Origin: Bisporella sp. PMI_857
Taxonomy: Eukaryota > Ascomycota > Leotiomycetes > Helotiales > Helotiaceae
Direction: 5' to 3'
Assembly: GCA_021307315.1 (NCBI GenBank)
Contig: JAJSPD010000032.1
Coordinates: 310,001 to 374,000, forward strand
DNA: 64,000 nucleotides
Below, piece by piece: positions 46,850 to 57,130 of the stretch; within the stretch, counting starts at the first letter, position 1, and each line of letters begins with the position of its first letter. The notes under the pieces were generated by a model. The model was not told the origin of the DNA. It searched no databases and saw only the letters and a program-made list of their open reading frames with translations. The position numbers and the translations under genes were made by a program.

Positions 46850-49602
46850 GGTAGCTATGAAGTTGTCGTGGATAGAATTCCGCGAAGCTGTCAATTTTGC
46901 TGATATGACTGCAGCAAAAAATCAAAGACCCCGCGCCCCACCGAGCAAGGGTCATAGCAAAGGTGGTGGGGGACGAACGAGGGGCAATTGGAACAAATCG
47001 AGCCTCATTGCAAGAATCCCGTGATTTGCCATGACTTAGTTGATATGTGTTTCAGACGACACAAAGCAATAAATATGTTGATGCTGATTTGCCCCCGAAG
47101 GCATTCTTGAAAACTGCCCAAGTACGCAGGCAAACTTTGCAGTGTGGCGGTGTGAATATATGGGGGTGCTTGTATCACATCTCACAGTTCACTCCCACAT
47201 CCCATCAGGCAGAGGCTGAAACTTCCATTGCTTGCTTTCTTGCCTTCTTGTGGTGCTCAACGCTCCTGACTAACTGTGGTGCGGGATTGAAGCAGTTTGA
47301 AACTTGGCCCCGGCTCTGATTACATCTCATCAAGTATCACTTGTCCTTGAACAAGTCCGACGACTTTTAGACAATGCAGGTCCCTTCATGATTTAATTGG
47401 AGGGTTGGGCTCACCGCTTTCTTTCTCTGCTGGTCACCGCCTTCATAGGTTGAGGACATGAGACGAGAAAGTGTCCGTGATGGCGAATAACCTTTCTAGT
47501 GCTGAGCATAGACAATTAACAAGACAGAAGATGATGGGTCCATCCCGAGCTGAACAAGGTCTTAAAGAATAGCTATACCACGTGAATTTGTGCAATGTCA
47601 AGTTAAATCAGGTCAATTCCATGTTATTGTCAAAGTTCCTTTGTCTAGCTAAACTCCGGCAGAATAAAAATTGTGTGGAAAGGCAAGTCTGGCCAGTCAT
47701 CACTAATGCTTCACCGCTCCTTTCCACCACGAATAACAACCCCACTGTCGATCGACTTTGCAAAAAAGTTCGAGCCGCTTTGAGCCTCGGGAAGTGGAGG
47801 AGAGGAAAAAAAAAGATGATCAGATGGAGCAGGCTGTGAACGGACCCACCATTATGATTGTTCTTATTATTAATATGAAAAGTATGGTGGACTAGACATT
47901 TTCCCAAGTTACTGTCGTGTATGTACAGTACATCCAGTAGTAGTCCTAGACAATGAGCATATGCGTGAGATTGATCTTTATATATTTCTCTCTGGTGGTG
48001 GAATTAAAAGTAAAATGTACAGAAGAGCAATCCTTCCTGGCTGGGGGCCTGGGCCTCATGTGATGCTCCATTGATACCCTCCAGTTTGACATGTACAGTA
48101 CAATATTGGACATGATCAACAGCTGTGTCGCCATCGGCCCTTGCCACCAGCCCCGCAGGTGAGGGAAAGCAAACATCAAATACAGTATGGTACAATACAA
48201 CAGCAGCAGCAACAACACACACCACCTGGGAATGTTCCGTCAACTGGCTGTTGGTCTGTGTGATATGATGCACAGGACACTACACTAACACTAACACTAA
48301 CACTAAAACCAACACTAATAGTACACTACTTTTAGTTCCTCCCCAAGAATAAATTTAGCCTCTAGAAAAGTTTCAGCAGCATGGGATGCTGAAGTTACAG
48401 TAGCCATTCCTTTTTGGGGGTGAACCTTCCTTCTATAGCCGTCACCCCTCCACCAGCCTCCTTGATTTTTGCTACTTACATTGAGGAGGAATGCGTGCAC
48501 ACTTGGTAAAACACCCAAAAAGTACGCCTTTCTCTGCTTGCGTCGTAACCCGAGTGAGTGCCCAGTCCTAGCCTGGCCTCCCCCCTCCCCCCCTCCAGGG
48601 TATGTTTGGTTAGGTATCGATACCATTTGTGCCTATCATGAAAGGACAGCACAGAAGATCGGTTTCCCAAAAGCACGCCTGATTGGAAGCCATGAAGCGC
48701 CGTTGAGGGGCGTTCGCTTCTCCTTTCTGGAGCTGTGTCCACAACTTCCGAATCATGTTCAGGGTCCAACCTATAGTCCCTGCGTACGAACTAGACCTTG
48801 ACTTCTCGTGTATGTTTGAAGGAGAAAAAGAGAGAGAAGAGAAAAAAAACAACCCCCCCCATCATTCGCCATCCTCAACAGCTTGGGTTCCATTTTTCAG
48901 TTTCTTTATTTGAGGTTCATGTTAATGGTGACTCTTCCGGGTAAATCTCCTGCCACAAAAAAAAAAGTATGTCCAGTACAAGCACAGATACAGTTCGCAT
49001 GCTCGCATCACCAAGCATTGTCAGTGCTTTATGGTTTAAGCTTCTCTCTCCAAGGCGCCCGATGCAAAACTGGTAACACAAATAGTCCCTTTAAAATGCC
49101 TCCAGCCCCTTCGTGATAGCTCGCAAATAAACCCATCCAGCTCCAAGATGAATTGATTGAATTGAATGACCTTCTTCCCTTCCCGCCACTATCCTCACAA
49201 TACTGTAAGAAACATAATAAAGTTGTGCCTGTAGTTAGTTGTATAGTGTCCTGGTTTCCCCCAGCTCGCAGTGCAATCCAGTAGCCCGTAGCATTTAGAG
49301 CTTAGTGCGAGCCAGGGGCCGGAACCTTATCCTCAACGTCCATCCTTCATGAGATTCCAGACACAATTTGGATACCGCAAGAAATCTCCAGACCCGCGCT
49401 GGGCTTCCCAGAGAGGCCGCTCAATATATTTCCTTTGGATACTTGGTGAGTACATGCTTTTATTCCGTAGTCAAACTCGCTTCAAACCACAAGGGGGGTG
49501 AAGGAGCATTGTGCAAAGAGGCACCCCGCCTCGACTTCCGTTCAAAGCGGTCTGCGAATTGACCAGACTAACACTTTCTTTCCAGTATTATAGAACTTCA
49601 AA
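46850..49602. other. Divergent intergenic region of 2.75 kb
   Basis: Lies between the start of the Pol III subunit (-) and the PUF gene (+). The right part (about 48.8-49.6 kb) is probably PUF promoter and leader. A CACTAA repeat lies at 48283-48306 and a C run near 48850. Short frames in between lack any recognisable feature. Confidence 0.45.
48283..48306 (+). repeat. CACTAA hexamer repeat, four copies
   Basis: Four perfect CACTAA units followed by imperfect copies up to about 48330. The unit resembles a variant of the fungal telomere repeat CCCTAA, but it is short and internal. Confidence 0.75.
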
Positions 49603-52600
49603 ATGGCTTATTCCAACAGCCCGAGCGAGCGAATGGACGAGCTGCGCTTTCGCACCCAGCAGAGTCCCCGAACTGATTCTTCTTTTTCCGGCCTTGTTTC
49701 TCCTCCGCGAAATGGCACACGATTGCCCCAGCCTCTGCAAACTCAAGATGGCCGTGGAGGTTTGATGCGCCGATTCACAACGGATTCAGGCCGTGTACCA
49801 ACAATTCAATCAATTACAAATCATAGGGGCTGGCAGCAGGAACCACAAGAATATGGTCCTTCGGTACGTTGTCATTGTCTCCCATACTAGCCACCATTAT
49901 TGTCCTCGAGCATAATGACTGGGCTTCACATAACCAATTCGTCTCTTCCAACCTTTCAACAAGAAGCATGTCTTGCTAACTCTCTTCTTCACTAGACATC
50001 CCATAAAGTCCAACTTGTAAGAATCCCCAACCACCCCATTCAAGTCTTCGAGAACTCTCTCAGTCCACGGGTTTGCATATATATTCCGAGGGAAAAGTTT
50101 ACACCTAAAGATGCAGAACGGATGATCACGCGCGCTCATACATGGAGAAGTGCTTACACTGCTTTTAGTTGGAAAAGAAAAAGCAAGAATACGAACGACT
50201 ACGAGAGCAAAAACGACGATTCGAGACTGAGATGCAACTGCTGGAACTGCAGCAACGAAGAGAAGAACAAGAGCTTGCGCAGATGCAAGAAGATCTTGGA
50301 CGGAGTAACAACGCAGTAGGAGGTCATCAATCTGAGCCAACCACCCCACCAGAGTACCGCGAGACTAGTTCAGGTTTTCCTTCTGTCTTCTCTCGTCCCA
50401 ACCGGTACTCGACTTCGAGCCTCACATCTCCACCAGGTCTTTATAATCGTCCAGGACGATCAGGATCGCAACTCACATCTCCACAATCGGGTATCATGCA
50501 GTCCCGTCTCATCATGGACGAGAACTTGCCCTCCAAGTCGGTCCCCGGTTCCAGACGCAATAGCGATGAGGATGAGAAGGAGGAGGCTGTGAGACAAGAC
50601 CCTACGAGCCATAGGTCAACAAATGCGTAAGTCTTTAATTCCCCTCTGTCAAAGACACACCAGCTGCACAATACCCGCCTTGCATATGTTGAAGAGCTTA
50701 GAGACCATGGATGGATCTATGCTTTGACGCCAAATCAGCTTATGTATAGTATTTATAGCTTCTTTATTCTAGAAGGTTCTCATCCACACCTCCTGCAAGT
50801 GTTTGAGGCAGTAGAACAAGGCTTCTGAGATGAGGACTTTGGTAACAGTCTTAAGCGAGGCCATAACTTGTCTGTCCATATCGCTTCACAATCAACCTCA
50901 CTACCCAAAAATAATCTCGAGCTACAACGCTACGTTTTTATTCGAGTTGATATTGCACTGTTATTTTTGGCTTGATCTTCTTAACTGGAAACCCCAGGTT
51001 ATAAGGCAAGTGCACAAGCCGCAGCACTTGTGTTGTGCTAAGGGATTTTGGCTTCACTATCAACCTTGAATAAGGAGTAGGCACAACGCATTCACTGCCG
51101 TCAGCCTTGTTGTCAAGGGTCCTCACAGCCATTATAAAACAACCTCCTCCTAACATTCCCCTGTCGCCCTTTTCATGAAACACATGACCATCCACTTCTT
51201 CGTTCCTTTTTCAAGAATACGTTGAAGCGCTTGTACAATATAGCTGGCTTGCTAGCTTAAAGCATCTCTTTTGTCAACCATTATTTCTGCAATTACATTA
51301 CCTCTTGAGTCTTTTAACACCATCAACTCTAGTCTGCTACATCAGCAGAAATAGCTCGGTCTATCGCAAACATCTTGCTAATATCTTACTATAGCCTCAA
51401 CAGATACTCTATGCCCGTTACAAGATCTCGAAACGGTATGCACGATATGTTGACTCTCGATCAAGCAGGCACAATTCGGTCTCTCTTTGGAGAAGATGAA
51501 GGTCCAACTTCACCAACAAATATTACAGACTATCTCCAGATGAATGCCACAGATGATAAGTTCCCAATTCTTGTCCGTCAACATGATTACCCTGGTTTGG
51601 TAAGCTTCTCACAACCTTATCCAATATTCATAACTGACCGCTGTATGCAGCTATCCGCATCTTCTGCAGCTCTTGATTTAGCTTTGTCGCAATCCCCAGG
51701 ACCTGATTCCGGTACCAATGGCTGGAGTGCTTTCACCCGTCACCGCCAGTCCCAACCTAGCCTGCCAATGAACAACATCCAAGGAAATGGTACCAGTTCA
51801 GCTGCGCATTCCAATGGTCCTGAATCTCCTCTCAGCGTTCGCCCATCTCACCGGCATTCTTTGGATATGAAGCATTTTGATGGTAGTCAAGACAACTCCG
51901 CACAACTGAGCTCACCTACAAAGTACAATCAAACAACCCCCCCAAAGCTGCAGTCTTCCTATTCAGCAAACGATGTTCCCACAATGCGATCGAACACAAA
52001 CGGCGTGTCCAATGTTGCCACTACCCCAAACTCTCACGCGCAGCAGCACCTTCATAATCACAACGCAAGTCTGGGCCGCATTCCTCCAAATGCTTTGAAT
52101 AATAGACTCAGCCGAGAAATGTCTTCTGGAGATACAACAACTTTGCGAGAGGCTCAAAATGGCGGATACCAATCGATCTCATCTGCTCTTCAGGCTAGCG
52201 CGGCACCCTTTGGCCCCTCCCTGACCCAGAGCCTGACCCAAGCTCAGTCTCCGCTCGGCCTGACCTCTCCTACTTCTCAACAGTCCTATGCTGTTCCCGG
52301 ATACTACAACAATGGCTACAATATGCAAATGATGACAATGGGTATGCAAAACATGCAGTTAGGAGGTCAACAATTGTACTCGCCAAACAATCCATATGCA
52401 TATCAACAATGGTCTCCTCAATCTGGACCGCCTGCACCTCGTGATAGTCAGGCTAGAGTCATCCAACAACGTCGCCAAACCGATGGTGAAGGTAAGTCCA
52501 GTCAATCGTTCGGACTCATTCTCAATGCTGACATCTCGCACAGCAATGAGTCGCTTTGCTAACCTGCCTTTGGAGCAACTTGGTGGTGAAATCTATGGTC

Positions 52601-53884
52601 TCTGCAAGGATCAACATGGCTGCCGATATCTACAAAAGAAGCTTGAGGATCGTGACCCTGAGCAAGTTCATATGATTTGGCTAGAGACCAATCAGCATGT
52701 CATTGAGTTAATGACCGACCCTTTCGGCAATTACCTGTGCCAGAAGTTGCTGGAGTACTGCAATGACGAAGAACGTACTGTCCTCATCGAAAATGCCGCC
52801 CACGATCTTGTTCGCATTGCTCTCAACCAACATGGAACTCGCGCTCTACAGAAGATGATCGAGTATATATCAACTCCTCATCAAGTTCAGACCATTATTG
52901 GTGCGCTGCGATATAGAGTTGTTGAGCTCATCCAAGACCTTAATGGAAACCATGTCATTCAGAAGTGTCTTAATAAGCTCAGCTCTCACGATGCTCAGTT
53001 CATCTTTGATGCCGTGGGAACCCACTGTGTTGATGTTGGTACTCACCGCCATGGTACGTATTTTCTGAAATATTGTCTCTCAATTCTAAACTTTTCTAGG
53101 CTGCTGCGTTCTTCAACGCTGCATCGATCATGCATCTGGAGATCAAAAGGCTTGGCTGATTAGACAAATCTCTGACAATGCCTATCAATTGGTCCAAGAT
53201 CCGTTTGGCAATTATGTTGTCCAATATATTCTTGACCTAAACGAACCTGTCTTTACAGAGCCTCTTGTTGCTATGTTCCAGGGGAAAGTCAGCCAGCTCT
53301 CAAAGCAGAAGTTCAGCTCCAACGTCATTGAGAAGTGCCTTCGATGTGCTCAAGAGCCATCTAAGGACATGCTTATTGAGGAGATGCTGAACCCCCAAGA
53401 GCTTGATCGCCTTCTCCGAGACTCATTCGCCAATTACGTTATTCAAACCGCCTTAGATTATGCGAACCCCGCCATGAAGAGCCGCTTGATTGATGCTATT
53501 CGTCCTTACCTACCTGCTATTCGCACAACCCCATATGGCCGTCGAATTCAAGCCAAGATTCAGGGTAGCGAGAATCGTAATGGTAGCGGCCCTAACAGTG
53601 GTCAAGCTACTCCTGCTGAACTTGAGACCAGCCAAGTACCTGTCCGCCACCAACGAGGCATGTCCAATGTCTCCAGCGGTAGCTATGTTAGCCCAGTCAA
53701 CCCAGTCAATGGCGGCTATGCCAACGGATTCTCGCCAACTGGCACTGGATACAATTTAACATCCGCTCGAGGAGCACCGGCGGCAGGTTTTCCTTCCACA
53801 GGCTCTGGTCCAGCAACGCAAACATCTTTCCCATACACAAATGGTCGTGGCGCAGGTCAATCCAACGGAGGCAACTGGGTCTAA
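49603..53884 (+). CDS. Pumilio/PUF family RNA-binding protein
   Basis: Binds 3' UTRs and represses or localises mRNAs in the cytoplasm. Seven exons (49603-49863, 49996-50016, 50169-50626, 51404-51599, 51651-52491, 52544-53053, 53100-53884) give 1023 residues. Residues 1-90 are disordered. A 21-nt micro-exon (TSHKVQL) leads into a coiled coil (LEKKKQEYERLREQKRRFETEM). A long Ser/Gln/Asn-rich linker holds TDYLQMNATDDKFPILVR. The PUM homology domain spans about 593-935, with repeat cores such as DQHGCRYLQKKL, DPFGNYLCQKLL, NQHGTRALQKMI, NGNHVIQKCL, HRHGCCVLQRC, DPFGNYVVQYIL, QKFSSNVIEKCL and DSFANYVIQTAL, which makes eight. The tail is Gly/Ser-rich. The third intron is 777 nt, far longer than any other here, so the split between the N-terminal and middle parts is the least certain join. 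Confidence 0.92.
49996..50016 (+). other. Probable 21-nt micro-exon of the PUF gene
   Basis: The segment is preceded by CTTCACTAG and followed by GTAAGA. It is exactly seven codons in phase 0. Including it gives PSTSHKVQLLEKKKQ; omitting it would leave one intron of 305 nt with no frame change. Confidence 0.55.
50627..51403 (+). other. 777-nt intron of the PUF gene (possible alternative promoter)
   Basis: Donor GC|GTAAGT, acceptor CCTCAACAG. The join GC+A gives alanine then YSMPVTRSRNG in frame. No frame within it looks coding. A first ATG just after the acceptor (MPVTRSRNG) could start a shorter protein lacking the coiled coil. Confidence 0.5.
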
Positions 53885-55046
53885 TGGATCTTGGTTCACG
53901 ACGACATGATCTTTACGCTTGTAACGGTACGGAAACGACATTACTACATTTCTAGTCCTTGAAACTGCAACGATCCTTCTTCCACTCTCTTATGGTCATT
54001 CTCGTTACGAGACTCGTCACCTGAGGAAGCTTGCAAGAAATTGCAATTTTTGACGACTGTTTTCACACAGAATTTTCCCGGCTCTTTCTTGTTACATTAG
54101 CATTCAGAGGTACTGCATCAGTGCAACCTTTTCTTTCGCATTCGATCGACCGTAGCATGCATCATAAGGGCGATATCTTTGCCCTTACTCAGCTGTCATC
54201 TGTACCATAGGACTCGATCATAAAACATCTCGGCACGATTCCACGACAATTCTTCCTCTTGCGCAGGGTACACTACGAGCGTCTGCGCAGCTCGACCTGT
54301 ACCTGTACCTCAATCAGCGACGACATAGACCAAGTTTTTTCCTTCTCGATTTTCTTTGCAGTATCTCTATGTTTTTTTGTGGGGGTGTCATTTTGCTCGT
54401 TTTTACTTCGACGAAGAAGACATTGAGTTCACAATATCTTCTTCTATCCTCGGGCAGCCAGCTACTCATCCCAGGGGTCTTCTTCCTTGGTGCATGGATA
54501 GTGGTCTAATCTGCAAGCGTGTATCTCGGCCTCGACTTGACAATCTTTAGCCACAATTTGGTGATTATGAGACTGGATATTTCTTGTGATGCTCTGGATC
54601 ACGGATCTACAGCACCTTTACGACATATTATTTTCTTTTCAGATCTGGTCATGGGAGGGGTTGCGTTTGCGGCCAGCTTGTATCTAGAACTCAACGAAGA
54701 AAATTACGAATTTGTTGAGACTTGATAATTATGACTGTGACATGAGAAGTATATGATGACTATACGAACTTTCTGCAACTTGTGTGCTCGTCGATATGCC
54801 TACAAATTATCACGTGTGTGCTGGTTCCTTGGCGTACCACGATTTTCTTTGAAGGTACCTAGATCTTAGGTTCCATTACATCTTGTTCTAGAGACCTCCA
54901 GTTCATATTTGCTTGGTGGTATGGAATGCTCAAGTAATGTGATATGACCCAGTGCTATAACCTTTGCTTCAGTCAGATTTTGCTCTCGATGGCTTAGTAT
55001 TTTCTTTTCACGCTTCAATGCAAGGCTGAAGCAAGGCTGTAACAAA
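53885..55046. other. Intergenic region
   Basis: Probably holds a long PUF 3' UTR and the Tad3 promoter. Short frames here have no recognisable features. Confidence 0.5.
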
Positions 55047-56291
55047 ATGTGCGAACTCAAGAAGAATGCGCCTCCAGAACACAAACAGCAGCAAGTCGAG
55101 AAAGACTTGCATATTCAGAGGCGGCAAGGCCATCTTATACCACTAAAGACTGCCTTGGAGATAAGAGCACGAGATACGCTTGTCCAGTTCTACGTAACGA
55201 TTGTTCCAATCAAGCTAGCCAACACCACGTTAAAGCAAGTTAGCCGATCCATTCCTTCTTCATTTCGCGTTCTAACATGTCATAGTTTGGTGCGTCAGGC
55301 TCTGCTGAGTGATGGCGGACTAGATATTCAGCATTTACGGCGATTTGTGAAATTTGCAGACCTACCTCCTGAAGTACGGACTACGATTCTCACAACGCGA
55401 GATAACCCTACAGACATTAGCGATGAAGTCCTTGCGGGTGAACGAGTACTTCTTATTGGTTCAACGAATGCTATTACGCAAGACGCCTTGACGCAATTAC
55501 TCTCTCCAATTCTTGAGACACCTGCCATAATACCACTCCAAGTGCCACTCCTCGCGCCAATTTCCCAGGAACAAGCGAACAGATGGAGCGTGAAGTTCTG
55601 GCCTACGGTATACAAGAAGAGCAATGTATTCGGGCCACACCCGAGTATAGTCTCCAGAGCAGCTGAAACCATCGAGAAAGAGGCAGGGCAATGGCTAGCT
55701 CTCGCAGAGAAAGTAGCAGATGAAGCATATACAAGTGGACGCGGAGAGAAGATCGGAATTGTGATAGTGGAGAGGAGAAATGGCGTAGCTCGACCGCTTG
55801 CTGTTGCCGGAGACGCGCGATGGGTAGATTGGCCTCGCAATTCGGCGGGAAATGCAACGGCCCATGCTGCGATGCGGGGGATAGCCATGGTTGCCGAGCA
55901 GGTAAAAGCCGCTGAGGAATCTTCCTCGTCTGCCGCACAACTGTCGCTCCCCAAAGGGGCTTCGATATTCAGAGATGAGGCGATATCAGGGCTCGAGAAG
56001 GAGCATTTCATGCCATCGGAAGGAGAAGGATATCTCTGCCACGACCTAGAGCTCTATTGCACGCATGAACCCTGCGTGATGTGTTCCATGGCAATAGTCC
56101 ACTCAAGATTCGGCAGGTTGGCCTTCAAGCACCGTATGCCGCGCACTGGAGGGTTATGCGCGGATGAGGAGCTAGGCCATGGGTTGTGGTGGCGGAAGGA
56201 GCTGAACTGGACAGTACTTGCGTGGCAATGGGTTCCAGATCCAAAATCCGAGATGGAAGGACAGAACTCGGATATAGACATGAATGCATGA
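55047..56291 (+). CDS. TAD3: tRNA-specific adenosine deaminase subunit Tad3
   Basis: Partner of catalytic Tad2 in the heterodimer that converts A34 to inosine in the anticodon of several tRNAs. A single exon of 414 residues. The deaminase fold is C-terminal. The zinc histidine lies in ATAHAAMRG (His about 273), and the second zinc motif is HEPCVMCSMA (Cys about 343 and 346), followed by SRFGRLAF. The glutamate that acts as proton shuttle in Tad2 (H-A-E) is replaced by alanine here (H-A-A). This marks the structural, non-catalytic Tad3 subunit. The N-terminal half contains LIPLKTALEIRARD and FADLPPEVR, as in fungal Tad3. Residues 1-25 are charged and may be leader variation; the ATG used is the first in frame. 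Confidence 0.9.
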   Translation: MCELKKNAPPEHKQQQVEKDLHIQRRQGHLIPLKTALEIRARDTLVQFYVTIVPIKLANTTLKQVSRSIPSSFRVLTCHSLVRQALLSDGGLDIQHLRRFVKFADLPPEVRTTILTTRDNPTDISDEVLAGERVLLIGSTNAITQDALTQLLSPILETPAIIPLQVPLLAPISQEQANRWSVKFWPTVYKKSNVFGPHPSIVSRAAETIEKEAGQWLALAEKVADEAYTSGRGEKIGIVIVERRNGVARPLAVAGDARWVDWPRNSAGNATAHAAMRGIAMVAEQVKAAEESSSSAAQLSLPKGASIFRDEAISGLEKEHFMPSEGEGYLCHDLELYCTHEPCVMCSMAIVHSRFGRLAFKHRMPRTGGLCADEELGHGLWWRKELNWTVLAWQWVPDPKSEMEGQNSDIDMNA

Positions 56292-57130
56292 TAAGAATCG
56301 GAAGAGCAAAGACTTCACCATGCGTCAGGCACGTCAGTGAAATCACATGTCATATACCGCGTTGAGCAAACACAGCGCAGGAAATAACACTGACGCTGAG
56401 AAAGTACGATGCTCACACCATAGATCATGTAACTGTATAAGCATCCACCACAAAATAGGCCAATATCACATCCATGCCTCAACCCCTATCCAAAACAAAC
56501 CTCCCACATCACATACCAACATTAACCAAACTACCTCCCCCTTTCCCCCCCAAAAGCCACCATTATCAACCAACACCAGAGGGAACTCGATATGTCAATA
56601 CATAGCATATCCCTCCCCCCACCAAATATATATATTTAAAAATCCTTACCCATGATCCCCCAGGAAACAAGACACGGGCCACAGACCGAAAAACAAGTAC
56701 TTACTTGAAGCAGACACGCAGGGTGGGTGAATCCTCCCTCCCTCCCCAACACGCCATATAAAAGGAGGAGTACCGGTAAGATGGGAACAAATAGGATAGG
56801 TATCTGCAGGTAGGAAGAAGGTGTGTAATTTCAGATGGCGGCGGGTTTCCATGCGATGGATGGATTGGGGCTAGCTGGGCGAGATGCATGCCATACATCT
56901 AGCTTTGATTTGATAATTATTCCTGAAGAACGCAAGCACGAATAGTCTAGAGTGGAAGGGACATCTTTACCCCTAATAGGGCTTCGCTTAGATGCCCCAC
57001 TCTTGTTTTAGAATCAACAAATGCGCTCTTTGAGACGGATCTTACAAATAGCGTTTTTATTACGTTCGGCCTGATGATGGCCAGGGCATATAACTACAAA
57101 ACATGCAGAGACAGAGGTATGGCCTTCTCA
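56292..57130. other. Convergent intergenic region
   Basis: Lies between the 3' ends of Tad3 (+) and the chromodomain gene (-). Rich in C tracts near 56535-56550; no gene seen. Confidence 0.5.

Noticed and set aside
46659..46955. 98-codon basic minus-strand frame overlapping the Pol III subunit start
   Set aside because: It is an alternative frame of the second exon and intron; the correct frame reads the acidic tail that joins [12 protein letters not shown].
55328..56011. 227-codon minus-strand frame within Tad3
   Set aside because: It is an antisense shadow of the Tad3 coding frame, with no independent support.
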